A stretch of 5,565 bases of DNA from Chromatiales bacterium (GCA_031285245.1 JAITWN010000154.1:1-5565); one strand, 5' to 3'; shown: positions 1 to 5,168, counted from the stretch's first letter. Program-made: numbers and translations. The notes: a model not told the origin generated them from the sequence alone.

Positions 1-137
1 CCGATTTCGGCGTGGAATTCGGGAAGCTCAATAACCTGGAAGAAGTTTTAACAAAGATCGCCCATAGGGAGGGGATCTATTCGGATCTGGCCGATGGCAG
101 CAAAAAGATGAGCGAAAAATACGGCGGCGCAGAATTC
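1..137 (+). CDS. Aldehyde:ferredoxin oxidoreductase-family fragment (partial at both ends)
   Basis: The plus-strand frame starting GAT TTC GGC GTG at position 3 is open from the window edge. It reads like an internal segment of a tungsten-dependent aldehyde:ferredoxin oxidoreductase (AOR): an FG turn, a helix LEEVLTKIAHREG, then DLADGSKKMSEKYGGAEFA. Family members typically carry similar text (IA.REG, DLLA.G.K...EK.G, EFA) just before a conserved VKGLE segment. Here the similarity stops at GCA GAA TTC, an EcoRI site at 132-137. The frame stays open to a stop at 380, but residues after EFA are only the antisense of the DUF3775-like gene. No start or stop of its own is visible. AOR enzymes are mostly from anaerobes, so this fragment is an odd neighbour for the glr locus. 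The family call rests on recalled motif similarity, not on a search. Confidence 0.72.
132..137. other. Probable chimeric junction at an EcoRI site
   Basis: GAATTC at 132-137 is the exact point where two unrelated reading frames on opposite strands both lose family similarity: AOR on the plus strand to the left, DUF3775-like on the minus strand to the right. In both frames the site is read as Glu-Phe (GAA TTC). This is what ligation of two EcoRI ends would produce. Other GAATTC sites in the window (15-20, 2862-2867, 5418-5423) lie inside intact genes or the intact AOR frame, which would fit a partial digest. A natural rearrangement that happened to break at a GAATTC is the less likely alternative. 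Confidence 0.6.
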
Positions 138-308
138 GCCATAGGTGGGATCATCGGCATGGTCAGCGAGCACCATCTGTTGAATGTTATCGTCGCCCGG
201 ACTGAGCGGGGGCTCAGGAATGACGACTTCCTCCTTGGCGTGAAACTCCCGCGCTTTGGAGATGAGAAAACAGATCGTGATGGGATTGATCTCAGGCACA
301 GGCTCCAC
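132..308 (-). pseudogene. DUF3775-like protein, 5' part only, cut at an EcoRI site
   Basis: The minus-strand frame beginning at GTG 308 (or the in-frame GTG at 299) gives PEINPITICFLISKAREF, then KEEVV.P, SPGDDN and DHADDPTYGEF. This spacing of I.KAREF, KE.V..P, DD and DDP..EL/F is what I recall for the N-terminal half of DUF3775 proteins, a family of about 130 residues of unknown function. Similarity ends at GAA TTC (137-132). The frame then runs 28 more codons of unrelated sequence to a stop at 48-50, which lies inside the plus-strand AOR fragment. The missing C-terminal half is not found in either other frame, so this is not a simple frameshift. No ATG exists in frame: the ATG at 313 is in another frame, and an in-frame stop lies at 371-369. 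The gene sits 120 bp after the glrR stop on the same strand. It may be intact in the real genome and broken only by a cloning or assembly join. Confidence 0.65.
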
Positions 309-428
309 TCCATGGATAGGCTGTTCGTTCTCGCCCGCGGGGCAAGTATCGCGCGCGGCTTGTTGCCTTCATCAAGATAGGACCGCTATGCCGGCGCAGT
401 GGTTCCTTGGCAGCGGCTTCTGCTGTTT

Positions 429-1799
429 TTAGTCCTTCGCTGGCTTGCTGCTGCGGAAGGTTTCAGGATTGAGATGGTAGCGATGCAGCAGTTTGTAGAG
501 TTCAGTGCGATTTCTCTGCGCCAGACGAGCAGCCTGTGTGATGTTGCCTTCGGTCATTTTGAGTAATCGCGTCAAATATTCACGCTCGAAATTGCGACGT
601 GCGGTGGAGAGCGAGGGCAGGGCGCCGGTCTTTAAGCGTAGTGCACGCTGCACCAGGCTGAGTGGAATCACCGCTGTGGTGCACAGCGTTGCCGAATATT
701 CGATGACGTTGAGCAACTGGCGCACATTGCCGGGCCACGGCGCAGTGACGAGACGTTCCATGGCTTCAGGCGAGAATGATTGCGCTGGTGTGCCGCCGCC
801 GGCCGCAATTTCGCGCAGGAAATGATTGGCGAGTAGTTGCACATCTTCTGGTCGCTCGCGCAGTGGCGGGATATCGAGGCGCACCACATTGAGCCGGTAA
901 TACAGGTCTTCGCGGAATAGGCGCGATTTCGCCAGCTCATCGAGATCGTGATGGCTGGCGGAGATGATGCGCACATTGACCGGCACATTGGCAGTGGCGC
1001 CGACTGGGCGCACTTCCTTTTCTTCAAGTACGCGTAGTAGTTTGGCTTGAAGCACGAGCGGCATATCGCCGATCTCATCGAGAAACAGCGTGCCACCTTC
1101 GGCGGCTTGAAACAGACCCTTGTGATCGCGCGTGGCGTTGGTGAATGCGCCTTTGTTATGACCGAACAACTCGGATTCGAGCAGATGTTCGGGGATGGCA
1201 CTACAGTTGAGGCCGAGGAAGGGTTGTTCGCGGCGCGGTCCAGCACGATGGATGGCACGTGCAAGCAGTTCTTTGCCAGTGCCGCTTTCGCCGTGGATCA
1301 GCACCGCGGCATTGCTCACGGCAACGCGCCGCGCTTGCTTGAGCAGATCATCCATGATCGCGCTGCGCGTGATGATTTCGCTGCTGAACGAGCTTTGCGT
1401 TCCGCCTTCACTTTCTTCTACCGGAATGCCGCTGATGCGCAGTGCGCGGTGGATGTGATCGAGCAGATCTTTGCTATCGAAAGGTTTGGTGAGGAAAGTG
1501 AAGACGCCGCGCTTGGTCGCTTCGACCGCTTCGGGAATCGTTCCGTGCGCCGTCAGAATGATCACCGGCAGCGTGGAGAAGCGTTCATGCACGGTGTCGA
1601 AAAAATCCATGCCGTCCATGCCATCCATGCGCAGATCAGTGACTACTACTTGCGGCTGGCGTTCTTCCAGCAATGACAGTGCGCTCTCTGCGCTGCTTGC
1701 AGTCATCACTTCCCAGCCCGCGGTGTTCAGACGAATGGAAAGCAGGCGCAGCAGGTCGGGATCGTCATCCACCAGCAGTATTTTCGGTCGCATGTTCAT
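429..1799 (-). CDS. glrR: Sigma54-dependent response regulator GlrR (QseF)
   Basis: This 456-residue NtrC-type activator receives phosphate from GlrK and opens sigma54 promoters. The receiver domain (about 5-120) has D10-D12, phosphoacceptor D55 (VVVTDLRMDG), T83 and K105. The AAA+ domain (about 142-370) has Walker A GESGTGKE (170-177), Walker B GGTLFLDE (235-242), arginine-finger region FREDLYYRL (295-303) and WPGNVRQL (355-362). The C-terminal Fis-type helix-turn-helix (about 405-445) ends in RNRTELYKLL, nearly the same as the RNRTEFYKLL of E. coli GlrR, so DNA specificity is probably shared. The sigma54-contact loop is unusual: residues 217-222 read GAFTNA, not GAFTGA. The start ATG overlaps the qseG stop as ATGA, implying translational coupling; a second ATG two codons later is possible. 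Motifs throughout and the neighbouring genes match the GlrR branch rather than NtrC, PilR or AtoC. Unlike E. coli, glnB does not follow. Confidence 0.95.
   Translation of the reverse strand: MNMRPKILLVDDDPDLLRLLSIRLNTAGWEVMTASSAESALSLLEERQPQVVVTDLRMDGMDGMDFFDTVHERFSTLPVIILTAHGTIPEAVEATKRGVFTFLTKPFDSKDLLDHIHRALRISGIPVEESEGGTQSSFSSEIITRSAIMDDLLKQARRVAVSNAAVLIHGESGTGKELLARAIHRAGPRREQPFLGLNCSAIPEHLLESELFGHNKGAFTNATRDHKGLFQAAEGGTLFLDEIGDMPLVLQAKLLRVLEEKEVRPVGATANVPVNVRIISASHHDLDELAKSRLFREDLYYRLNVVRLDIPPLRERPEDVQLLANHFLREIAAGGGTPAQSFSPEAMERLVTAPWPGNVRQLLNVIEYSATLCTTAVIPLSLVQRALRLKTGALPSLSTARRNFEREYLTRLLKMTEGNITQAARLAQRNRTELYKLLHRYHLNPETFRSSKPAKD
1134..1151 (-). other. Variant sigma54-contact loop GAFTNA in glrR
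   Basis: Codons GGC GCA TTC ACC AAC GCC encode residues 217-222 of GlrR. The usual motif is GAFTGA; here the second glycine is asparagine (N221, codon AAC at 1139-1137). The surrounding residues (ELFGH before, GLFQAAEGGTLFLDE after) are fully normal, so this is a clean substitution and not a frameshift or degenerate region. E. coli GlrR has the canonical GAFTGA. Confidence 0.93.
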
Positions 1800-2533
1800 C
1801 GTGGCGTCGCCTGTATCGGTGCCTGCATTGAGTCGGGGCCCATACGATCGCGCAATTGTTCTTCGATGGCTTTGAGATCGTCGAGCTGACGTTGCAGTGT
1901 TTCGATTTGCGAGGTCAGCTGAACGAGCATCTGCTCGCGCTCATCGAGAAGATACAACAGCACGCGCGCTATTGGCATGAGATCGTCCGTTGTTGTATCA
2001 GCACTTGCTGTAGCACTTTCCAGATAGCGGCGCAGATCGCTGCGTACGCGTTTTGTCGTACCCGCGCGCTCTGCAGGGCGCAGCACATAGAGCATGGCAT
2101 AGTGAATCAAGTCGGGTATCGCGGCGCTTTTCAGATAACGCGCTTCGGCTTCGAGCAATTCCTGGCGCTGTGCTTCTCGCGAGAGATTGAGCCAAATATT
2201 GGCATACTCGGTGAGCTGCTCTTCAATGGCAGGCGTTGTGGGAATGCTGATATGTGCAGGATCCTCTGCAGGCGTAGCGCCGATGTCATGTACCGGCGTT
2301 TCATCGACGACGTCCAGGACTACCAGTTCGTCGGGATTTTCTGTGGTGGTCTCATGGGGCGTCAGGACGCTGCATGCGCTGGCCACCAGCACTAGTGTGC
2401 TGATGAAGAAAGCTCTGGCAAAGCGTGTGCTGATGAAAATTGCTTTGGTGTGCGCCAGCGTGCGGTGGCAATGAGGCGCTTTTTTAGGCGTTTCCAGGGG
2501 CGAGGGGCAGCATAACCCTGAGATGGGCGCCAT
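1796..2533 (-). CDS. qseG: QseG-like lipoprotein (start uncertain)
   Basis: This is a small lipoprotein between glrK and glrR, the position and form of QseG (YfhG), which in enterobacteria is an outer-membrane lipoprotein that works with the kinase. A hydrophobic stretch (FFISTLVLVASA) leads into a lipobox-type cysteine encoded at 2374-2372 (ASA-C). The mature part of about 192 residues is acidic at first. It has a helical middle (IWLNLSREAQRQELLEAEAR) and ends in a coiled coil (ERE.MLVQLTSQIETLQRQLDDL.AIEEQLRDR); the ending resembles that of E. coli QseG. The start is doubtful. The nearest in-frame ATG (2533) gives 245 residues, overlaps the end of glrK by 50 bp and puts the cysteine at residue 54, long for a lipoprotein signal. 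No ATG, GTG or TTG lies between it and the hydrophobic core. CTG at 2458 or ATT at 2440 would give normal signals (cysteine at 29 or 23). The stop overlaps the glrR start. Confidence 0.85.
   Translation of the reverse strand: MAPISGLCCPSPLETPKKAPHCHRTLAHTKAIFISTRFARAFFISTLVLVASACSVLTPHETTTENPDELVVLDVVDETPVHDIGATPAEDPAHISIPTTPAIEEQLTEYANIWLNLSREAQRQELLEAEARYLKSAAIPDLIHYAMLYVLRPAERAGTTKRVRSDLRRYLESATASADTTTDDLMPIARVLLYLLDEREQMLVQLTSQIETLQRQLDDLKAIEEQLRDRMGPDSMQAPIQATPR
2395..2437 (-). repeat. 13-bp direct repeat inside the qseG signal-peptide region
   Basis: TTCATCAGCACAC occurs twice in the same orientation (2437-2425 and 2407-2395 on the minus strand), exactly 30 bp apart. Both copies are read in the qseG frame as Phe-Ile-Ser-Thr. 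The period is ten codons, so the repeat keeps the frame. It may reflect a small in-frame duplication that lengthened the signal peptide, or chance. Confidence 0.6.
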
Positions 2534-3914
2534 GTTCCGAGGGAATGACCTCGATGTTGCCATGATGCAGTTGGATGAACTCCCGGGTGATGGAAAGACC
2601 AAGGCCGGTTCCCTTGACGGGGCCGCGTGCACGTGCGCGCCCTTGGTAGAAGGCGTTGAAGACTCTGTCGCGCTCGTCTTCGTCGATTCCTGGACCTTCG
2701 TCCTGCACATCGATGATGGCGCGATCACTTTGGGTTGTCACTGATATGGTGATGGAACCCTTGGGCGGTGAGTACTTTACGGCATTGGAGACGAGATTGT
2801 CCACCACGCTGCGGAGCTTGTCGCGATCGCCGGAAAGCGTGAGTGGTTCTACGTGGGTGATGAATTCGACTGATTTCGTGCGCGCGACCAAACGATATCC
2901 TGCGACCACGTCTCTGATGATTTGATCGAGTGCCACAGGCTCGTATTGTAAGCGCATGGCGCTGCGCTCAAGGATGCTGAAATTGAGCAGATCCTCGATG
3001 AGTTTCTGCAAGCGCAGGCTGTTGTGGTGCAGCATGGCGACGATCTCGGTCTGCTCGGCGTTGAGTGAACCTACGACTTGATCGCTCAGCAGTTCGCTGC
3101 CTTCGCGGATGGTGGTGAGTGGTGTCTTCAGCTCATGAGAGATGTGACGCAGGAACATCAGCTTCTGATTTTCCAGCGTGAGAATGCGCCGGCGCATCCA
3201 TTCGAGCCTTTCGCCGAGCTCGCGCAGATCATCTGGCCCGGTGATGACGATCTCTTCGGTGAATGAACCGTTGCCGAGCTGACGAATCGCCTGATGCAGA
3301 TGACGCATGGGTTTGATGATGAGCACAGTGAACAGCATGAACAAAATGAGCGCGAGTGGGATCAGACTCATGGTTTGCCAGAACAGGAGGCGCTGTGCTC
3401 GCTGCGCGAGCTGCTGCATTTCGCTGACACTTTCGCCAACGAGATTGCTGCTTTCGGCGAGGATGGCGCGCGCCGACGCATTGAGGACAGGGAAAGCTTC
3501 AATCGCTTCAGCGATATTCAGTGGATTCGCGGAGGTGTCTTGCAGTTTCTCGTAGACCGTTTTTTCCTGATCCGCCATGCGCGCGATGTTCTGTTGCTGG
3601 GCGGGAGAGAGTTGTTGCAGATTCTCAGCGAGCTGCTGAAACTGCGTATGGCGATCGCGGTAGAGGTTGAGCAGGGCGCGATCGCCGAGCACCTGGAACT
3701 GCCGCGCGCTGCGTTCCATCGAAATCAGATGCTCGACCAGCATGCGGCTTGATTGGGTTGCTTCTACCGCTTCAAGGACGCTGCGCTGAGCGTGCTTGCT
3801 TAGGCGGTCAACGTAAATCGCTGCTGTAATCAGCGCGAAGATCAGCGGCACCGTGATGACGATGAAACTGATCCAGATGAGTTGCAAGATTGATCTGGTA
3901 CGCAGGAAGATCAC
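2484..3914 (-). CDS. glrK: Sensor histidine kinase GlrK (QseE)
   Basis: This 476-residue inner-membrane kinase is the partner of GlrR. A first membrane helix (about 12-34) is followed by a periplasmic, mostly helical domain (about 35-176), a second membrane helix (about 177-200) and a HAMP linker. The dimerisation domain carries FLRHISHELKTPLTTIREGS with phospho-accepting H260. ATP-binding motifs follow: N box DNLVSNAVKYS (N373), G1 DEGPGI (405-410), F box around FNAFYQG and G2 GTGLGL (435-440). The text around H260, including ELLSDQVVG, and the periplasmic ERSARQFQVL segment closely follow E. coli GlrK (ERSYRQYCVL; FLRHLSHELKTPL). The start is GTG at 3914: an in-frame TGA lies only four codons upstream and there is no upstream alternative. 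No clear Shine-Dalgarno sequence precedes it. qseG follows with overlap or minimal spacing. The 193-bp gap to the upstream EF-hand gene contains a strong hairpin, so glrK may have its own promoter. Confidence 0.95.
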   Translation of the reverse strand: MIFLRTRSILQLIWISFIVITVPLIFALITAAIYVDRLSKHAQRSVLEAVEATQSSRMLVEHLISMERSARQFQVLGDRALLNLYRDRHTQFQQLAENLQQLSPAQQQNIARMADQEKTVYEKLQDTSANPLNIAEAIEAFPVLNASARAILAESSNLVGESVSEMQQLAQRAQRLLFWQTMSLIPLALILFMLFTVLIIKPMRHLHQAIRQLGNGSFTEEIVITGPDDLRELGERLEWMRRRILTLENQKLMFLRHISHELKTPLTTIREGSELLSDQVVGSLNAEQTEIVAMLHHNSLRLQKLIEDLLNFSILERSAMRLQYEPVALDQIIRDVVAGYRLVARTKSVEFITHVEPLTLSGDRDKLRSVVDNLVSNAVKYSPPKGSITISVTTQSDRAIIDVQDEGPGIDEDERDRVFNAFYQGRARARGPVKGTGLGLSITREFIQLHHGNIEVIPSEHGAHLRVMLPLAPGNA

Positions 3915-3961
3915 GCCGTTGTATCAGCCTTGCTGTCGGCCGATGCGGCCAGCGCGGGCAG

Positions 3962-3971
3962 AATAGCACAG
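3962..3971 (-). promoter_or_regulatory. Possible extended -10 element for glrK
   Basis: The minus strand reads TGTGCTATTC followed by T about 50 bp before the glrK GTG. TG-C-TATTCT resembles an extended -10 (TGnTATAAT, four of six core bases). The region 17 bp upstream is very GC-rich and shows no -35. It is the only AT-leaning hexamer in this gap that looks like a promoter element, and it is weak evidence. Confidence 0.2.
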
Positions 3972-4012
3972 CCCCGCACGCGTCCGGGAGGCGCGGTGCT
4001 TCGCGGCGTGGA

Positions 4013-4042
4013 GCCGGCAGGCGCTGGTTTATGCCTGCCGGC
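4013..4042. repeat. Perfect 10-bp inverted repeat between the second EF-hand gene and glrK
   Basis: GCCGGCAGGC (4013-4022) and GCCTGCCGGC (4033-4042) pair perfectly around a 10-nt loop. The hairpin lies 65 bp after the stop of the second EF-hand gene and about 100 bp before glrK. There is no T-run after it on either strand, so it is not a canonical intrinsic terminator. It could protect the 3' end of the EF-hand mRNA, act as a partial terminator, or limit read-through into glrK. Confidence 0.75.
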
Positions 4043-4107
4043 CGCGCATCATTGGGCCATGACGAAGCTTATGGTGATTTCGCGATCCCTTGGCTTAACT
4101 GCGCTGG

Positions 4108-4518
4108 CTAAGGATTATCTTTAAAGTGCCCTGGTCTTTGCTCAAGATCATCAAGACCATCGTCCACGAAGCCGCCATCTGACGGGCTCTGGTTGTGATC
4201 GGTGAAATTACTGTCGCCCTCGTTGATGCCTTCATTGGAAGGAGAGGAGGGGGACTGATCAAGGAAGATGATGTCGTACTCTTCCTGCGTCAACGAGCCG
4301 GTGCCATCACTGTCAACAGCGTTCCAGTCGATGTCGAGGCCAGCGGCTTCGGCTTCTTCACGAGTTACCTTGCCGTCGCCATTGGAATCGACTTGGTTGA
4401 AAGTTGGGTGGTGCAGAGCATTCGGCGCGGATGGTACATCACTCGCCTCAGCATGCGCGAATTGCGCCGCGCTGAGACCGAAAGCGCAGACAGCAGCGAA
4501 AGCAGCAAATGATTTCAC
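4108..4518 (-). CDS. Secreted EF-hand protein with acidic tail (second of a pair)
   Basis: This predicted periplasmic calcium-binding protein has 136 residues. The start is GTG 4518, placed 7 nt after AAGGAGA. It yields a clean signal peptide (MKSFAAFAAVCAFGLSAAQFAHA, cleavage after A23). A longer frame from ATG 4566 would add 16 charged residues and lose the signal. Two EF-hand loops follow at 14-residue spacing: D44-S-N-G-D48-G-K-V-T-R-E-E55 and D69-S-D-G-T73-G-S-L-T-Q-E-E80. Both have acids at positions 1 and 12 and glycine at 6, so both look able to bind calcium. The last 50 residues are polar and acidic, rich in D, S, P and N, with no fold I recognise. The EF-hand core is a clear paralogue of the upstream protein (shared VD.NGDG, EEA, AG, DG..SL, EY). 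It lies 99 bp downstream of that gene and probably shares its transcript. No specific function is known. Confidence 0.85.
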   Translation of the reverse strand: MKSFAAFAAVCAFGLSAAQFAHAEASDVPSAPNALHHPTFNQVDSNGDGKVTREEAEAAGLDIDWNAVDSDGTGSLTQEEYDIIFLDQSPSSPSNEGINEGDSNFTDHNQSPSDGGFVDDGLDDLEQRPGHFKDNP

Positions 4519-4547
4519 GCAGTTTCTCCTTTCCCTGGAGTGTAATG

Positions 4548-4572
4548 CTCCGGGTGGCAATGCCACCCGGAG
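4548..4572. repeat. 12-bp perfect inverted repeat ahead of the second EF-hand gene
   Basis: CTCCGGGTGGCA (4548-4559) and TGCCACCCGGAG (4561-4572) are exact complements around a single centre base. In RNA this gives a stem of about 10-11 bp with a short loop. It ends 15-20 nt before the AAGGAGA ribosome-binding site of the GTG-started EF-hand gene. There is no U-run after it. It may control the ratio of the two EF-hand proteins by processing, attenuation or ribosome access, or it could bind a dimeric protein as DNA. Confidence 0.8.
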
Positions 4573-4597
4573 ATATTGCCGGCATCAATAATATCTC
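4570..4597. repeat. 8-bp inverted repeat sharing three bases with the neighbouring hairpin
   Basis: GAGATATT (4570-4577) and AATATCTC (4590-4597) pair around a 12-nt loop. Its left arm begins at 4570, inside the outer arm of the GC-rich inverted repeat at 4548-4572. Bases 4570-4572 belong to both stems. The two stems therefore either stack with a slightly shortened base or exclude each other at that point. Confidence 0.65.
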
Positions 4598-4617
4598 TCG
4601 CGTAGAGTGCGGACGAT

Positions 4618-4932
4618 TTACATCTGGCTTTCGGAACCGAGCGGTGTGCCTCCGCTTTTGCTGCCGCTGTTGTGCCCGTCTTCAGCCTTCATGTACTCAT
4701 CGGCGCTCAGTGAGTCATTACCGTCTTCATCAGCCTGGCTCCAATTGATGTTGACGCCAGCGCTCTTGGCTTCTTCCTTGGAGATTTGGCCGTCGCCGTT
4801 GGTGTCGACTTCCTCAAAGGATTTATAGGATCCCGTAGATCCCGTGGACGGCTGCATACTTTCGGCAAGCAGGGCCTGGGAGGTGCCGACGGTCAGGACG
4901 AGAGCGGCCGCAAAAGGAAGGATCTTTTTCAT
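4618..4932 (-). CDS. Secreted EF-hand protein (first of a pair)
   Basis: This predicted periplasmic calcium-binding protein has 104 residues. ATG 4932 follows GAGGAGA at good spacing. The signal peptide is MKKILPFAAALVLTVGTSQALLA, with likely cleavage before E24. Loop one is canonical: D43-T-N-G-D47-G-Q-I-S-K-E-E54. Loop two is D68-E-D-G-N72-D-S-L-S-A-D-E79, with acids at 1, 3 and 12 but aspartate instead of glycine at position 6, so its affinity may differ. The tail is short and rich in G and S. The 43-residue EF-hand core is about 45 percent identical by eye to the next gene, including the same 14-residue linker with AG...I.W, so the pair came from tandem duplication. A sigma54-type promoter and two GlrR-like sites lie upstream, suggesting control by the neighbouring GlrK/GlrR pair. 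Similar small EF-hand proteins are widespread in proteobacteria and mostly uncharacterised. Confidence 0.88.
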   Translation of the reverse strand: MKKILPFAAALVLTVGTSQALLAESMQPSTGSTGSYKSFEEVDTNGDGQISKEEAKSAGVNINWSQADEDGNDSLSADEYMKAEDGHNSGSKSGGTPLGSESQM

Positions 4933-5014
4933 GGCTATCTCCTCAACTATATGGATACGGATGAATACCTAGAGTTCAGGTCGGTCAGACCAGTATGGCC
5001 CGCTCCTTTTCTGC

Positions 5015-5030
5015 TACAACAACTGTGCCA
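5015..5030 (-). promoter_or_regulatory. Sigma54 (-24/-12) promoter of the EF-hand gene pair
   Basis: The minus strand reads CTGGCAC-AGTTG-TTGTA, against the sigma54 consensus YTGGCAC-N5-TTGCW. The -24 block is perfect, the spacing is exact, and the -12 block differs only by T for C in TTGC. The transcript would begin near 5004, leaving a leader of about 70 nt before the ATG at 4932. It sits in the intergenic region upstream of the EF-hand genes and points at them. The T at the -12 GC dinucleotide is the one weakness. Confidence 0.65.
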
Positions 5031-5083
5031 GTAACGTTTTTCCTATGAATGCAGGCGGTTGTGATGATCAAGCGGGGAGATGG

Positions 5084-5101
5084 TGTTGGCTGTTAGTGAC
5101 A
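5084..5101. promoter_or_regulatory. Candidate GlrR binding site, promoter-proximal
   Basis: TGTT-N10-GACA (5084-5087 and 5098-5101) differs by one base from the palindrome TGTC-N10-GACA known for GlrR at the enterobacterial glmY promoter. Its centre lies about 88 bp upstream of the predicted sigma54 start, a usual distance for an enhancer-binding protein. One-mismatch matches occur about twice per window of this size by chance, so location and pairing carry the weight. Confidence 0.42.
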
Positions 5102-5150
5102 ATGTATGAAGCGGTGCGAGTTAACGCACTGGTATGTCTGCAGTTCGTGG

Positions 5151-5168
5151 TGTCTGCGCACATGGACG
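5151..5168. promoter_or_regulatory. Candidate GlrR binding site, promoter-distal
   Basis: TGTC-N10-GACG (5151-5154 and 5165-5168) again differs by one base from TGTC-N10-GACA. Its centre is 67 bp from the other candidate, close to a whole number of helical turns, and about 155 bp upstream of the predicted start. Multiple upstream sites are the usual arrangement for GlrR at glmY. Confidence 0.4.

Noticed and set aside
12..380. Plus-strand open frame of 122 codons as one gene
   Set aside because: Only its first part (to about 137) resembles a protein family. The rest is antisense to the DUF3775-like gene, so it is a junction product rather than a real full-length protein.
309..428. Terminator after glrR
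   Set aside because: Only a 5-bp pairing (CCGCT/AGCGG) with a long loop is visible and there is no T-run, so no terminator can be supported.
1047..1676. Long plus-strand open frame opposite glrR, and similar ones opposite glrK
   Set aside because: These mirror the codon periodicity of the strongly supported minus-strand genes and show no family motifs.
2534..2728. Longer qseG start at 2728
   Set aside because: It would overlap glrK by about 245 bp, and the added residues are low-complexity antisense-style sequence placing the lipobox cysteine at residue 119.
4519..4566. ATG 4566 start for the second EF-hand protein
   Set aside because: It adds charged residues before the signal peptide and lies within the inverted repeat. 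GTG 4518 has a good ribosome-binding site and a clean signal peptide.
4990..5023. Sigma70 promoter TTGTTG...CATACT overlapping the sigma54 element
   Set aside because: The spacer is 19 bp and the -10 is only four of six; too weak to annotate beside the much better -24/-12 match.
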